From Thermoplasmatota archaeon (lineage in GTDB: Archaea; Thermoplasmatota; E2; DHVEG-1), in assembly GCA_030616985.1 (NCBI GenBank), contig JAUWWG010000002.1, positions 1 through 48,017 of the forward strand: a stretch of 48,017 nucleotides of DNA. The letters are read 5' to 3'. Both the position numbers and the translations under genes were made by a program. The notes beneath the pieces are model-generated. The model saw nothing but the letters and a program-made list of their open reading frames with translations. It made no database searches and had not been told where the DNA came from. Numbering within the stretch: the first letter of the stretch is position 1; every line of letters begins with the position of its first letter. This document shows positions 25,011-33,241 of the stretch, in pieces.

Positions 25011-26588
25011 TTAGACACCCCCTGCAAATGAGGGAATTACTTCTCTTATATAATCACCATAGTTAACAAGTGCATTGGCCGCAGGCTCTACAATATTATT
25101 TATTATAAGTTCAGGGAAAAGACCAAAGATTATTATGATGGTTGCAATGGTTCCCATAGCAATTAGCATACTTTTTGGCACTTCCTTTACATTTTCAAAC
25201 TTTGGTAACGCTGGCCCTAAGAATGCAGCGTGAAATACTTTCACAAATACTGCTAAGAGCATTATGCTTGACAGAATAGCGATTATTGATAGTATTGGAT
25301 TAAGTTGGTATGTTGATTCATAAATGAGTAGTTTGGATGCAAATCCATTCATGGGGGGCATGCCCGATATGGCAAGAAGTCCTATTATGAAAAATACAGT
25401 AGTATATTTCATATTCCTTGCCAATCCACCCAGCTTATTTAGGGAGGTTTCTTTAGTCGCATAATATATTGCTCCTGCAACGAGGAACAACAGCCCAACA
25501 TCCAATGCATCGTTCATTATGTGGAAAATACCTCCCTTCATTGCAGCTAGTCCAGTAGCTGTCATTTCAGGGTTTAGCATGACAACAAGCCCAGTACCTA
25601 TACCAAGGAGTATGTAACCTATTTCTGCTACTGCGCCAAAGGCTATAAGTCGTTTGAAATCAGTTTGTATTATTGCCATGGCAACTCCAAGTAACATTGT
25701 GATGATTCCCAGTATTACCAAGATCCAGCCAACAGATATAGGAGTTAGATTTATGGCTCCACCATATATTGTGAAGCACACCCTAAAAACACCATATAGG
25801 CTTGCCTGGGTTGCACCTACAAGTATGAGGGTTACTGATGAAGGTGCTTTTCCATAAGCATCTGGGAGCCACATATGCATGGGTACTACACCTGCTTTCA
25901 TAGCAAGTGCAGCAATCAATAAAACAAGTGCGATTTTATCCAGGAATGTATATTGTATTGCACTTGCAATCATTGCCATGTTAAGAGCATTATATTGCCC
26001 GTAGAACAGTGCTATTGAAAATAGAATAAATAGTGCGCCTATGGTACTTATCACGATATATTTGAATCCTGCTTCAACTGATTTTGCCTTGTTAGTCCAA
26101 AATGCTACTAGTGCAGCTGAAGAAATGGATGTTATCTCGAGGAATACAAAGAAATTAAACAAGTCTCCAGTAAGTTCCATACCAAGCATTCCTGCAGTCA
26201 TCAAAAGAATCAGGGTGTAATACTTATCAAGTCCAGTGTTTTCCTTCATAAAAGACCATGAATAGATTACTGCAACCAGTGACAGTATTACGCTTATTAT
26301 GGCCATGAAAGCACTCATTGCGTCTACTTCAAATAGAATTCTCACAACAGGGAGTGCCAGATCTTGCGAACCAAAAATGTAGGTATGAATGTTTCCGGTA
26401 AAAACATCGGATGCGAGCAGAAATACAAGTGAAGCAGTTAAACCAAGAGTTAGTATAACAAAAACATTTCTTACTTTATCATTAAGTCGGCTAATCAAAG
26501 GTGTGATAAACGCGCCAAGTAAAGGAACGGCAACGATTAATGCTGGAGAATGCTGTAAAAGTAGGGCAATGAGATCGGCTACATTCAT
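25011..26588 (-). CDS. mrpD: MrpD/MbhH-type antiporter subunit
   Basis: 525 residues, about fourteen membrane helices, the NuoL/M/N antiporter family. The conserved TM5 glutamate appears in LFNFFVFLEITSISSAALVA, the TM7 lysine in ALAMKAGVVPMHMWLPDAYG, and GLLAISGMPPMNGFASKLLI marks the later half. It is expected to conduct protons or sodium ions across the membrane. It overlaps the MrpC gene by 4 nt and is the only large antiporter subunit in the operon; the MrpA-like large subunit is absent apart from its DUF4040/MbhD-E parts. Confidence 0.93.
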   Translation of the reverse strand: MNVADLIALLLQHSPALIVAVPLLGAFITPLISRLNDKVRNVFVILTLGLTASLVFLLASDVFTGNIHTYIFGSQDLALPVVRILFEVDAMSAFMAIISVILSLVAVIYSWSFMKENTGLDKYYTLILLMTAGMLGMELTGDLFNFFVFLEITSISSAALVAFWTNKAKSVEAGFKYIVISTIGALFILFSIALFYGQYNALNMAMIASAIQYTFLDKIALVLLIAALAMKAGVVPMHMWLPDAYGKAPSSVTLILVGATQASLYGVFRVCFTIYGGAINLTPISVGWILVILGIITMLLGVAMAIIQTDFKRLIAFGAVAEIGYILLGIGTGLVVMLNPEMTATGLAAMKGGIFHIMNDALDVGLLFLVAGAIYYATKETSLNKLGGLARNMKYTTVFFIIGLLAISGMPPMNGFASKLLIYESTYQLNPILSIIAILSSIMLLAVFVKVFHAAFLGPALPKFENVKEVPKSMLIAMGTIATIIIIFGLFPELIINNIVEPAANALVNYGDYIREVIPSFAGGV

Positions 26589-26929
26589 TCTTCCGGTCCC
26601 CCTATTTTTCTGACATCCAATGTTCCATAATGCCTATAGATGTGAATTACCAGAGACAACATCAGTGCTAGGACGGCGACACCTATGACAATGCTGGTAA
26701 GAGTCAGTGCTTGAGGGACGGGCAGTGCCATAATTCCCCCGGGTGAACTTGTATAGATTGGAGCAATGCTTCCTTCTCTATAACCTAATGTGATTAGAAA
26801 CAGGTTAACTCCGCTTTCAATAAGGGTGATACCAATGACCATTTTAATCAGATTTCTCTTAAAAATAACTGCATATAACCCTATCAGAATCAAGGCAGCA
26901 ACTGCGATAAAAGGAATATTAAAAATCAT
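26585..26929 (-). CDS. mrpC: MrpC/MbhG (NuoK-like) subunit
   Basis: 114 residues with three membrane helices. The NuoK/MnhC pattern is clear: IGLYAVIFKRNLIKMVIGIT, LIESGVNLFLITLGY and PVPQALTLTSIVIGVAVLAL. It overlaps the genes on both sides by 4 nt. This subunit is part of the ion path of Mrp antiporters and of Mbh. Confidence 0.93.
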   Translation of the reverse strand: MIFNIPFIAVAALILIGLYAVIFKRNLIKMVIGITLIESGVNLFLITLGYREGSIAPIYTSSPGGIMALPVPQALTLTSIVIGVAVLALMLSLVIHIYRHYGTLDVRKIGGPEE

Positions 26930-27402
26930 TTCTTTCCCTCCTTTGTTCTACTTGCATAAGCCATGACCAAAACGATGCCAAACAAACCTACGATTACCTT
27001 AAGTCCTACGGCAAAATTCATCAGTGGAATTACGCCTCCTGTGTTGATATTTGCAAGGCCTGATCCAACTGCTGGAACCACTCCAAATAGGGAATTTGTA
27101 CCAACTAAGAAATTATTAAAAAATACTGTCCCAAAGCCGAGTCCCAGTAGTGCAAGAAGGATAAAACAGACAGCTCCAAGGCTTTCGAGAATTGATAGGT
27201 TTTTTTCTCTTACTCTATTCATTGTCCATATAGACCCATAAGAAACTAGTATCATTGCACAGCCAGATGCAACTATGGCTCCTCCCTGGAAACCACCACC
27301 TGGTGTAAGATGTCCATGGGCAATGATATATAAACCATATATCGTAATGAATGGGAAAGCAATGCCGGAAATGGTTTTGACTATCTTAGACATGCCACTC
27401 AT
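26926..27402 (-). CDS. mrpB: MrpB/MbhF subunit (MnhB domain)
   Basis: 158 residues, four membrane helices. The MnhB signature FITIYGLYIIAHGHLTPGGG then FQGGAIVASGCAMILVSYG is complete. Overlaps both neighbours by 4 nt within the Mrp-Mbh operon. It is required for assembly and activity of Mrp complexes in studied species. Confidence 0.93.
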   Translation of the reverse strand: MSGMSKIVKTISGIAFPFITIYGLYIIAHGHLTPGGGFQGGAIVASGCAMILVSYGSIWTMNRVREKNLSILESLGAVCFILLALLGLGFGTVFFNNFLVGTNSLFGVVPAVGSGLANINTGGVIPLMNFAVGLKVIVGLFGIVLVMAYASRTKEGKK

Positions 27403-27674
27403 TTGTTTAGCCTCCTAAAAATCATGATAATGGCCGCAACAGCAGTAAATAGAATCGTAGTCTCGCCAAGTGTATCCAAACCTCTATAATCAAACACTAC
27501 TGATGTAACTGCATTGTTGGCTCCTGTTTCTGTCTGGGCGTTAGTAATTATGTTATCGTCCATGCCTGTTTCATCTGGGGCACCAAACGGATGTATCATG
27601 AGAGCACCAAAAATAAAGAATATTGCAACAATTGAAAAGGACAATACGGCTGTTATGTCTCTTCTTGACATCAT
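27399..27674 (-). CDS. MbhE-like subunit
   Basis: 91 residues, two membrane helices. The segment VVFDYRGLDTLGETTILFTA then VAAIIMIFRRLN matches the MbhE subunit, equivalent to the final part of MrpA. An acidic external loop (APDETGMDDN) lies between the helices. Overlaps by 4 nt on both sides. Confidence 0.88.
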   Translation of the reverse strand: MMSRRDITAVLSFSIVAIFFIFGALMIHPFGAPDETGMDDNIITNAQTETGANNAVTSVVFDYRGLDTLGETTILFTAVAAIIMIFRRLNK

Positions 27675-27922
27675 GCGTCTTCCTCCATACGTTTTGTAGC
27701 TTTTATTGCAATGACAAGGATGGCAGTAGTAAGACAGGCACCCACACCTGCTTCTGCTATTGCAACGTCAGGTGCCTGAAGAATATAAAACTCAAGGGAT
27801 AGCAAAAGACTCATGGCAGCAACAGCAATAGCCGCGGCGATCAAATCCTTCATTAAAACAGCGAATGCAGCAGCTACTACGATTAGGATGGGCAGTATAA
27901 TATGAATTCCCTCTAGTATCAT
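27671..27922 (-). CDS. MbhD-like subunit (DUF4040)
   Basis: 83 residues with three membrane helices. The DUF4040 signature AAMSLLLSLEFYILQAPDVA then IAEAGVGACLTTAILVIAIK is the part of MrpA that is a separate protein in Mbh systems. Overlaps by 4 nt with both neighbours. Its separate coding is one reason to call this an Mbh-type and not a simple Mrp operon. Confidence 0.92.
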   Translation of the reverse strand: MILEGIHIILPILIVVAAAFAVLMKDLIAAAIAVAAMSLLLSLEFYILQAPDVAIAEAGVGACLTTAILVIAIKATKRMEEDA

Positions 27923-28305
27923 TCTTTTACCTCCGTTTTCTTCTTAACAGCTTTTTTAGTTGACTTTTTTCTCAAACTATCTACGACAGCACCAACTGGT
28001 TCGACACCACTTTTATGTGCAGCTCTTGCAATAGCATGGGCGCCAGTTGGATTAGTAAGCAGTATAGCTACTAATGCTCCCACTGTGTGTATTGCTAAAA
28101 CGGAACCATCTGTACTACCTTGATACCACATTTTCAACCCCAGGATTATTACTGATCCACAGATGAAAATTGAACCAAACGTCGTACATTTTGTCCCGGC
28201 GTGAAGTCTTGTGTATACATCAGGGAAACGCAATAATCCAACTCCGGCAAGGACATTGAAAAAAATTCCAATTCCCAGTAAAATGTAAATTAAAATCTCT
28301 AACAT
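27919..28305 (-). CDS. mrpG: MrpG/MbhC subunit
   Basis: 128 residues, three membrane helices. PhaG/MnhG pattern: GVGLLRFPDVYTRLHAGTKC then TFGSIFICGSVIILGLK and LLTNPTGAHAIARAAHKSG. The C-terminal tail is lysine-rich (KSTKKAVKKKTEVKE) and cytoplasmic. Part of the ion-translocating module. Confidence 0.92.
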   Translation of the reverse strand: MLEILIYILLGIGIFFNVLAGVGLLRFPDVYTRLHAGTKCTTFGSIFICGSVIILGLKMWYQGSTDGSVLAIHTVGALVAILLTNPTGAHAIARAAHKSGVEPVGAVVDSLRKKSTKKAVKKKTEVKE

Positions 28306-28568
28306 CAGAAGTCCCCTCCTTCTAGGTACTTAGCTATAAACAATGTGGTAATAAAAGAGAGTAGAGCGTAGACTATGGCAACATCAATATAGATAACTTC
28401 ATTGAATGCTGCACCAAAAATGACCATGCCACTAATTACAATAGTGTTGATCGTGTCCAAGCCAACAATTCGATCTGGTGCGGTTGGTCCACGGATCACT
28501 CTAATCATGGCCATTATAACACAAAACAGTAGTGCTAGTAATACAACCAAGTATTCAAAGTCCATCAT
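28305..28568 (-). CDS. mrpF: MrpF/MbhB subunit
   Basis: 87 residues from ATG 28568, preceded by AGGAGG eight bases upstream and overlapping the MrpE stop by 4 nt. Three membrane helices with the MnhF pattern VIRGPTAPDRIVGLDTINTI and IDVAIVYALLSFITTLFIAK. A longer frame from 28589 exists but would read back into mrpE. Confidence 0.92.
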   Translation of the reverse strand: MMDFEYLVVLLALLFCVIMAMIRVIRGPTAPDRIVGLDTINTIVISGMVIFGAAFNEVIYIDVAIVYALLSFITTLFIAKYLEGGDF

Positions 28569-29083
28569 TCGGCAATCCTCCTGATCCATTTATCAAAATT
28601 TCCACAGATATATTTGCAGTCAACAGATTCCCCTTTCAATGCTTCTTCATTGACATTTATCCAGTGGATGTAGAGATCATTTTTGTCTTCATCAATATCC
28701 ACGCTTAATGTTCCAGGAGTAAGTGTTATGGAATTTGCAAGCATTGTTATTCCAAGATCTGTTTTAAGGTCTGGGGATATTTTTACAATGCCTGGATTTA
28801 TTTTACCTGTTATTACACGGTATGCGACGTCAATATTTGCCTTTGCCATACCCATAAAAAACGGTCCAATGGCATACGCAATAAATGTTAACCATCTAAC
28901 AGGATTTAGCATTCTAAAATCTTCCTTCACAAAAATCCTTCCCGTGACGAATCCAACGATTAACGAAAGAATAAATCCAAATAGAAGTTCTTCCCTGCTC
29001 CAAAGTCCTATTGTTCCACTGCCCGTAGTAAGAAGTAGATAGGTAATGAAACATATGATAGTTGTAACAATAAATGCTATCAT
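28565..29083 (-). CDS. mrpE: MrpE/MbhA subunit
   Basis: 172 residues. Two or three N-terminal helices then a soluble MnhE domain: IGPFFMGMAKANIDVAYRVI, PGIVKISPDLKTDLGITMLA and SITLTPGTLSVDIDEDKNDL. First gene of the operon; GGAGG precedes its ATG, and the promoter must lie in the divergent gap before thyX. Confidence 0.92.
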   Translation of the reverse strand: MIAFIVTTIICFITYLLLTTGSGTIGLWSREELLFGFILSLIVGFVTGRIFVKEDFRMLNPVRWLTFIAYAIGPFFMGMAKANIDVAYRVITGKINPGIVKISPDLKTDLGITMLANSITLTPGTLSVDIDEDKNDLYIHWINVNEEALKGESVDCKYICGNFDKWIRRIAE

Positions 29084-29252
29084 TGTATTTTTCCTCCAAA
29101 TATTTTTAATTTATATTTGACGGTAATTCTGTTGCTTTTTAAAAGCTTATGGTTTCTGTTGAGGCTATATTAAGATTATATGCAAGAATGGTTCATGTGC
29201 ACCTCAAATGTAATAAGAGCAAATTGGTATATGGGTAAAAGGCGAGTTATTG

Positions 29253-29915
29253 ATGAATGTTAAACTCATAGGATTTACTCCTAATCCCGAGAAAATACCT
29301 GCTATGGCTGCAAAACTTACACACAGCAAAACAAAACCTGAAGATTTGGATAAAACCTCTGATAAAGAATTAAAATCTGTACTTGATTATGTCATGAATC
29401 TGGGGCATACAAGTGTGATTGAGCATGCGAGTTTTAATTTTGCAATAAGCGATGTAAGCCGATCACTTACACATCAACTAGTGCGGCATCGTATTGCTAG
29501 TTATGCTCAGCAGAGTCAGCGGTATGTAAATTTCAATGAACCTAATTATGTAACACCTCCAAAAATTGCAAAAAACAAGGAAATGAAAAAAGCTTATGAT
29601 GCGACTATGAAAAACATCTGGGGAGAATACAACAGACTATTAGAACTGGGCATACCTGCAGAAGACTCACGTTATGTGCTTCCTAATGCTGCTTGTACAA
29701 ACGTCATTGTCACAATGAACGCTCGATCATTACTGAATTTTTTTGAACTACGATGCTGCCAACACGCGCAATGGGAAATCAGACAACTGGCAAATAAAAT
29801 GCTGCGGGAAGTAAAAAAGGTAGCTCCGGCCATTTTTAAAAATGCAGGACCTGCATGTAAGAGCAAAGGTATTTGCCCTGAAAACAAAAAGGATTGTCCG
29901 CTTTATCCTAAGTGA
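29253..29915 (+). CDS. thyX: Flavin-dependent thymidylate synthase
   Basis: 220 residues. The ThyX signature RHRxxSxxxxSxR is seen as RHRIASYAQQSQRY (R78-H79-R80 to R90), with EHASFNFAISDVSRSLTHQL before it and FFELRCCQHAQWEIRQLANK after it. It makes dTMP with FAD and methylene-tetrahydrofolate, so it links to the folate genes at 15-17 kb. The C-terminus adds a Cys-rich tail (ACKSKGICPENKKDCPLYP). ATG 29253 is preferred to the TTG one codon upstream. Followed by a riboflavin gene seven bases later. Confidence 0.95.
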   Translation: MNVKLIGFTPNPEKIPAMAAKLTHSKTKPEDLDKTSDKELKSVLDYVMNLGHTSVIEHASFNFAISDVSRSLTHQLVRHRIASYAQQSQRYVNFNEPNYVTPPKIAKNKEMKKAYDATMKNIWGEYNRLLELGIPAEDSRYVLPNAACTNVIVTMNARSLLNFFELRCCQHAQWEIRQLANKMLREVKKVAPAIFKNAGPACKSKGICPENKKDCPLYPK

Positions 29916-29922
29916 GAATTGT

Positions 29923-30579
29923 ATGAATAGGCCATATGTAATTGTAAATTGTGCAATGTCTGCAGACGGTAAGATTGCACTTCCAACTAGAAAACAGCTA
30001 AGGATATCTAGTGATGAAGACATAGAACGTATGTACAACTTGCGTAATGAATGTGATGCGGTTCTTGTTGGAATTGGTGCCGTGCTTTCCGATGATCCAA
30101 AGCTTACGGTTAAAGAGAAATATGTTAGAAATCCAAAACAGCCTTTGAGGGTAGTTCTGGATAATAAATGCAGAACTCCAGAAGATGCTTTGGTTTTAAA
30201 TGATGTGGCAAAAACACTGATAGTCACCGTCCAAGGAAACGAAAAGCAGTTTGAAGGAGATCATATAGAAGTAGTTGGGATCAAAGCTGATGATGGAATG
30301 CATGTAGAGTTAGAGAGTATGTTGGATCTCCTTTATCAGAGAGGGATAAAGAAACTTTTAGTTGAGGGTGGCGGAACCATTATATGGAGTTTTTTAAGAA
30401 ATAGATTGGTAGACGATTTATACATCTACATTGGACCATGTATCATCGGAGGTAAAAATACACCTACGGTGGCAGATGGATCGGGCATAAAAAACGAAGA
30501 CGATTTATTATCTCTAAGAATAGTTGATGTGAATAGATTGGGGAATGGTCTTTTAGTTCATTACAAACTGATGCAATGA
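29923..30579 (+). CDS. Archaeal riboflavin-pathway reductase (RibD-C/Rib7-like)
   Basis: 218 residues from ATG 29923; a longer frame reads into thyX and is not credible. DHFR-like fold of the RibD C-terminal family: RPYVIVNCAMSADGKIAL, CDAVLVGIGAVLSDDPKLTV, KKLLVEGGGTIIWSFL and GPCIIGGKNTPTVADG. The archaeal enzymes reduce the ribosylamino-pyrimidine to the ribitylamino form in flavin synthesis. It lies in a plus-strand operon after FAD-dependent ThyX and overlaps the next gene by 4 nt. Confidence 0.92.
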   Translation: MNRPYVIVNCAMSADGKIALPTRKQLRISSDEDIERMYNLRNECDAVLVGIGAVLSDDPKLTVKEKYVRNPKQPLRVVLDNKCRTPEDALVLNDVAKTLIVTVQGNEKQFEGDHIEVVGIKADDGMHVELESMLDLLYQRGIKKLLVEGGGTIIWSFLRNRLVDDLYIYIGPCIIGGKNTPTVADGSGIKNEDDLLSLRIVDVNRLGNGLLVHYKLMQ

Positions 30580-31043
30580 AAATATTATGCGATCAAATGC
30601 TTGGCACACTTGCAAAGTGGCTTCGTATTCTAGGATTTGATACTTTTTATGAAAATGCAGAGATGTCAGATGAAGATTTACTAAACATTGCTAAAGGTGA
30701 AAACCGCACCATATTTACACGAGATAAAGAATTAATTATAAGGGGAAAAAAGAAAAATCTAAATGTTATATCAATAGAAACTACAGACCTCGACCTACAA
30801 TTAAATCAAGCTTTAAAGCATGTAAACATTGATGAAAAATCGATTTTGTCAAGATGTACTCTTTGTAATACAGTACTTGATACAGTTGAGAAGAACAAAG
30901 TCCAAGGAAAAGTCCCAAGTAAAGTATTTGAAAACAATGAGAAATTTTGGTTTTGCTCGAAATGTAATAAATTCTATTGGATGGGAAGTCATTATAATGA
31001 GATGATCAACAAGATAGACAAGATTAAAAAATTACAACAATAG
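30576..31043 (+). CDS. Mut7-C RNase-domain / PIN-like protein with zinc ribbon
   Basis: 155 residues. N-terminal Mut7-C pattern: ILCDQMLGTLAKWLRILGFD and RTIFTRDKELIIRGKKKNLN, with PIN-type acidic residues Asp4, Asp20 and Asp50-region. Residues about 90-135 form a zinc ribbon from CTLCN and CSKCN. The family is predicted to be a ribonuclease; the substrate is unknown. Overlaps the riboflavin reductase by 4 nt, so it is co-transcribed. Confidence 0.88.
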   Translation: MKILCDQMLGTLAKWLRILGFDTFYENAEMSDEDLLNIAKGENRTIFTRDKELIIRGKKKNLNVISIETTDLDLQLNQALKHVNIDEKSILSRCTLCNTVLDTVEKNKVQGKVPSKVFENNEKFWFCSKCNKFYWMGSHYNEMINKIDKIKKLQQ

Positions 31044-31048
31044 GAGCA

Positions 31049-31345
31049 TTAAAACATTCTCACCACTTGGGCGTGTGGTATTCCCTTTATCCTCATGACA
31101 CAGTCCGGATCCACAAGCCCCATCTTTATGGCACACTGTACTGTTTTTTCACCGACAAGGTTTGCGATGGTAGCGTTTTCCAAATATTTTTTTAGAACCT
31201 CTGCGGTTATTCGTTCCCCGCCATAGAATTCTCTGGTAACATCTATCTGAAATTTCACGTCAACGAATTTTTTACCGATGAGCTTTTCATCACACGCACC
31301 GACTAGGATGTCGTTTCCCTGTTTGTAGATTTTTATGCTTATCAT
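31049..31345 (-). CDS. DUF424 family protein
   Basis: 98 residues matching the archaeal DUF424 family: ISIKIYKQGNDILVGACDEK, FYGGERITAEVLKKYLENAT and LVGEKTVQCAIKMGLVDPDC then MRIKGIPHAQVVRM. Conserved across archaea and often near translation or nucleic-acid genes; function not established. Convergent with the Mut7-C gene, six bases apart. Its upstream region was hit by the IS6-like element. Confidence 0.9.
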   Translation of the reverse strand: MISIKIYKQGNDILVGACDEKLIGKKFVDVKFQIDVTREFYGGERITAEVLKKYLENATIANLVGEKTVQCAIKMGLVDPDCVMRIKGIPHAQVVRMF

Positions 31346-31486
31346 GTCGTGTTTCCTTGTCTTTCTATATCTAATTACTTTTCACTCTTTTATATTTCTT
31401 TCGAAAAATGCTGATAAAATTCCTTGTATTCATGAGGGTGTAAAATCCTCTTAACAGTGTTTTGATTTTTCACCCCTAAAACGCCA

Positions 31487-31494
31487 ATTTCATA
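31487..31494 (+). repeat. Left 8-bp target site duplication of IS6-like element
   Basis: ATTTCATA at 31487-31494 is identical to 33254-33261 on the other side of the element. Eight-bp duplications are the norm for the IS6 family. Confidence 0.85.
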
Positions 31495-31538
31495 GGATTG
31501 CGTTTCGTTATGGTGGAAAACTATATATGGGGGGATGG

Positions 31539-31547
31539 ATATAAATA
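31539..31547 (+). promoter_or_regulatory. TATA box of the passenger gene
   Basis: ATATAAATA centred about 27 nt before ATG 31570. This spacing predicts a leaderless transcript starting at the ATG, driven by a promoter inside the element next to its left repeat. Confidence 0.6.
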
Positions 31548-31569
31548 ACAAGGCAAAATTTAATTATCT

Positions 31570-32349
31570 ATGGTGGACTTTACGCAATACATGTGGAAAT
31601 CTGTTAAAAAAATTATACCAAAAACACGGGGTGGGTGGTTAACACTGCTTTCATTTATAGCTCTCATTAAAGATGATATACAATCAATATTATTACAATC
31701 AAAAATATTTTTGCCTGATTTTGATATTGTTACTGGAATTTTTGTTATTGGAGTAATTATTGGAATCATAATTTTGGTGAAAGACTTATTTGGTAATAGT
31801 ATTGATTTTTATAGTTCTCGTGAAGAATTACCATTGTTGAAAAAAACACTATCACAAGCAAAACAAGAAATAATTTTTATTGGCGTAACTTTAGAAAAAT
31901 TAATCGGACAAGAGGCATCTACTATTAAAGACACCATTCAACGAGGAGTTCATATGAAATTTTTAATTTTAAATAGTGAATCGGTACAACTTATAAAACA
32001 GGATAAGAACATGATTTCTAGCACTAAGCATGCGATAACTAGTCAACTTGTAAGAATCTGCAAAATAAAAAGTGAACTTACAGCATCTAACATAAATAAA
32101 TGTGAAATAAGAACATATGATTCCCCCCTATTTTATTCTATAACACTTTCAGACCCAAATTCAGATAATGCTACAATGTTAGTTGAATTTCAACTATATG
32201 ATTCAGATACGGAATTAAGACCAAGTATTCTTATCTCTAAAAGAAAACAAAAAAAACTCTTTAATGAATATTTGAAAAGTTACAATTACATTTTAGACCA
32301 ATCTATTGAGTACCAATGCCAAAATAGTAAAAAATTATTAAAGGAATGA
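31570..32349 (+). CDS. Transposon-borne membrane protein of unknown function
   Basis: 259 residues; I do not recognise a named family. Residues 22-34 are moderately hydrophobic and 53-74 form a strong membrane helix (IVTGIFVIGVIIGIIILVKD). The soluble part from residue 80 has a Rossmann-like beginning: YSSREELPLLKKTLSQAKQE, then IIFIGVTLEKLI and a helix leading to IQRGVHMKFLILNSES. This layout recalls phospholipase D-like or sensor domains in membrane-linked defence effectors, but no HKD motif is present. The C-terminal third is rich in Lys. Four bases separate its stop from the transposase ATG, so the two are transcribed together. It is more AT-rich than its chromosomal neighbours. Confidence 0.75.
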   Translation: MVDFTQYMWKSVKKIIPKTRGGWLTLLSFIALIKDDIQSILLQSKIFLPDFDIVTGIFVIGVIIGIIILVKDLFGNSIDFYSSREELPLLKKTLSQAKQEIIFIGVTLEKLIGQEASTIKDTIQRGVHMKFLILNSESVQLIKQDKNMISSTKHAITSQLVRICKIKSELTASNINKCEIRTYDSPLFYSITLSDPNSDNATMLVEFQLYDSDTELRPSILISKRKQKKLFNEYLKSYNYILDQSIEYQCQNSKKLLKE

Positions 32350-32353
32350 AACA

Positions 32354-33241
32354 ATGGCAGAACATAAAGAGATAACAGTAATTGAGAGGGTTGTCGAATG
32401 TCGGTTTTGCGGTTCTACAGACTTAAGCAAATACGGTAAACACAAAGATAAACAATACTATATTTGCAAGGTATGTGGTCGGAAGTCGTCAGAAACAGAT
32501 ACTTTCCCTAAAATGAGGCAGTCTAAAGACCTTATTGTAAGAGCATTGACATATTATTACAATGGTATGTCATGCAGAAATATCTGCCATACTTTCAATG
32601 ATATGAGGGGTTTAGATGTATCGCCATCCACCATCTGGAATTGGATAATCAAATACTCTGAGATGGTAAATAATTATGTCATGTTTTTCGAACCGCATCT
32701 GTCTAATGTTTGGATAGGGGATGAGACTGTTGTGGATATTTGGGGTGAGCAGTATTGGTTTTGGGATATTATCGATACAGAAACACGTTTTCTTATAGCG
32801 TCTCACCTATCTAAGACTAGAACTATGAACGATGCAATAGATTTGTTTTCTACAGCGAAGGCAAAGAGCAAAATAAGACCTAGATTAATCATAACAGATA
32901 AATTAGGTATATATCACGGGGCGTTTAACAAAGTATTCTACACACGATATAAGGAAGACCGTGTTGAACATTTGACATCAAGAGGATTTAGGTCACCCGT
33001 CAATACGAATCTTATCGAGCGTTTTCACGGCACGTTGAAGCAACGGTATAAGATTATGCGGGATTTGAAAGAACCGTATAGCGCTAGTGTCTTGTTGGAT
33101 GGTTTTGTAACGCATTATAACTTCTTTTTAGAGCATAGTTATCTTAATTATGTTACACCCGCAGATATTACTGGCATCGGCGAAGGCATTAGGAATTGGG
33201 GGGATTTGATAGAATTGGCGTTAGGGAGGTTTCAACCATAA
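32354..33241 (+). CDS. IS6-like DDE transposase with zinc ribbon
   Basis: 295 residues. An N-terminal zinc ribbon (Cys16, Cys19, Cys38, Cys41) is followed by a helix-turn-helix (GMSCRNICHTF, PSTIWNWIIKY) and an RNase H-like DDE core: Asp123 in IGDETVVDIWG, Asp182 in IITDKLGIYHGAF and Glu222 in NTNLIERFHGTLKQRYK. This spacing and the NLIERFHGTLKQR motif are IS6-like. The stop codon falls within the right terminal repeat. No frameshift or stop is seen, so it may be active. Confidence 0.92.
   Translation: MAEHKEITVIERVVECRFCGSTDLSKYGKHKDKQYYICKVCGRKSSETDTFPKMRQSKDLIVRALTYYYNGMSCRNICHTFNDMRGLDVSPSTIWNWIIKYSEMVNNYVMFFEPHLSNVWIGDETVVDIWGEQYWFWDIIDTETRFLIASHLSKTRTMNDAIDLFSTAKAKSKIRPRLIITDKLGIYHGAFNKVFYTRYKEDRVEHLTSRGFRSPVNTNLIERFHGTLKQRYKIMRDLKEPYSASVLLDGFVTHYNFFLEHSYLNYVTPADITGIGEGIRNWGDLIELALGRFQP

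Noticed and set aside
29748-30227. 159-aa minus-strand frame
   Set aside because: Antisense to thyX and the riboflavin reductase, both of which have clear motifs.
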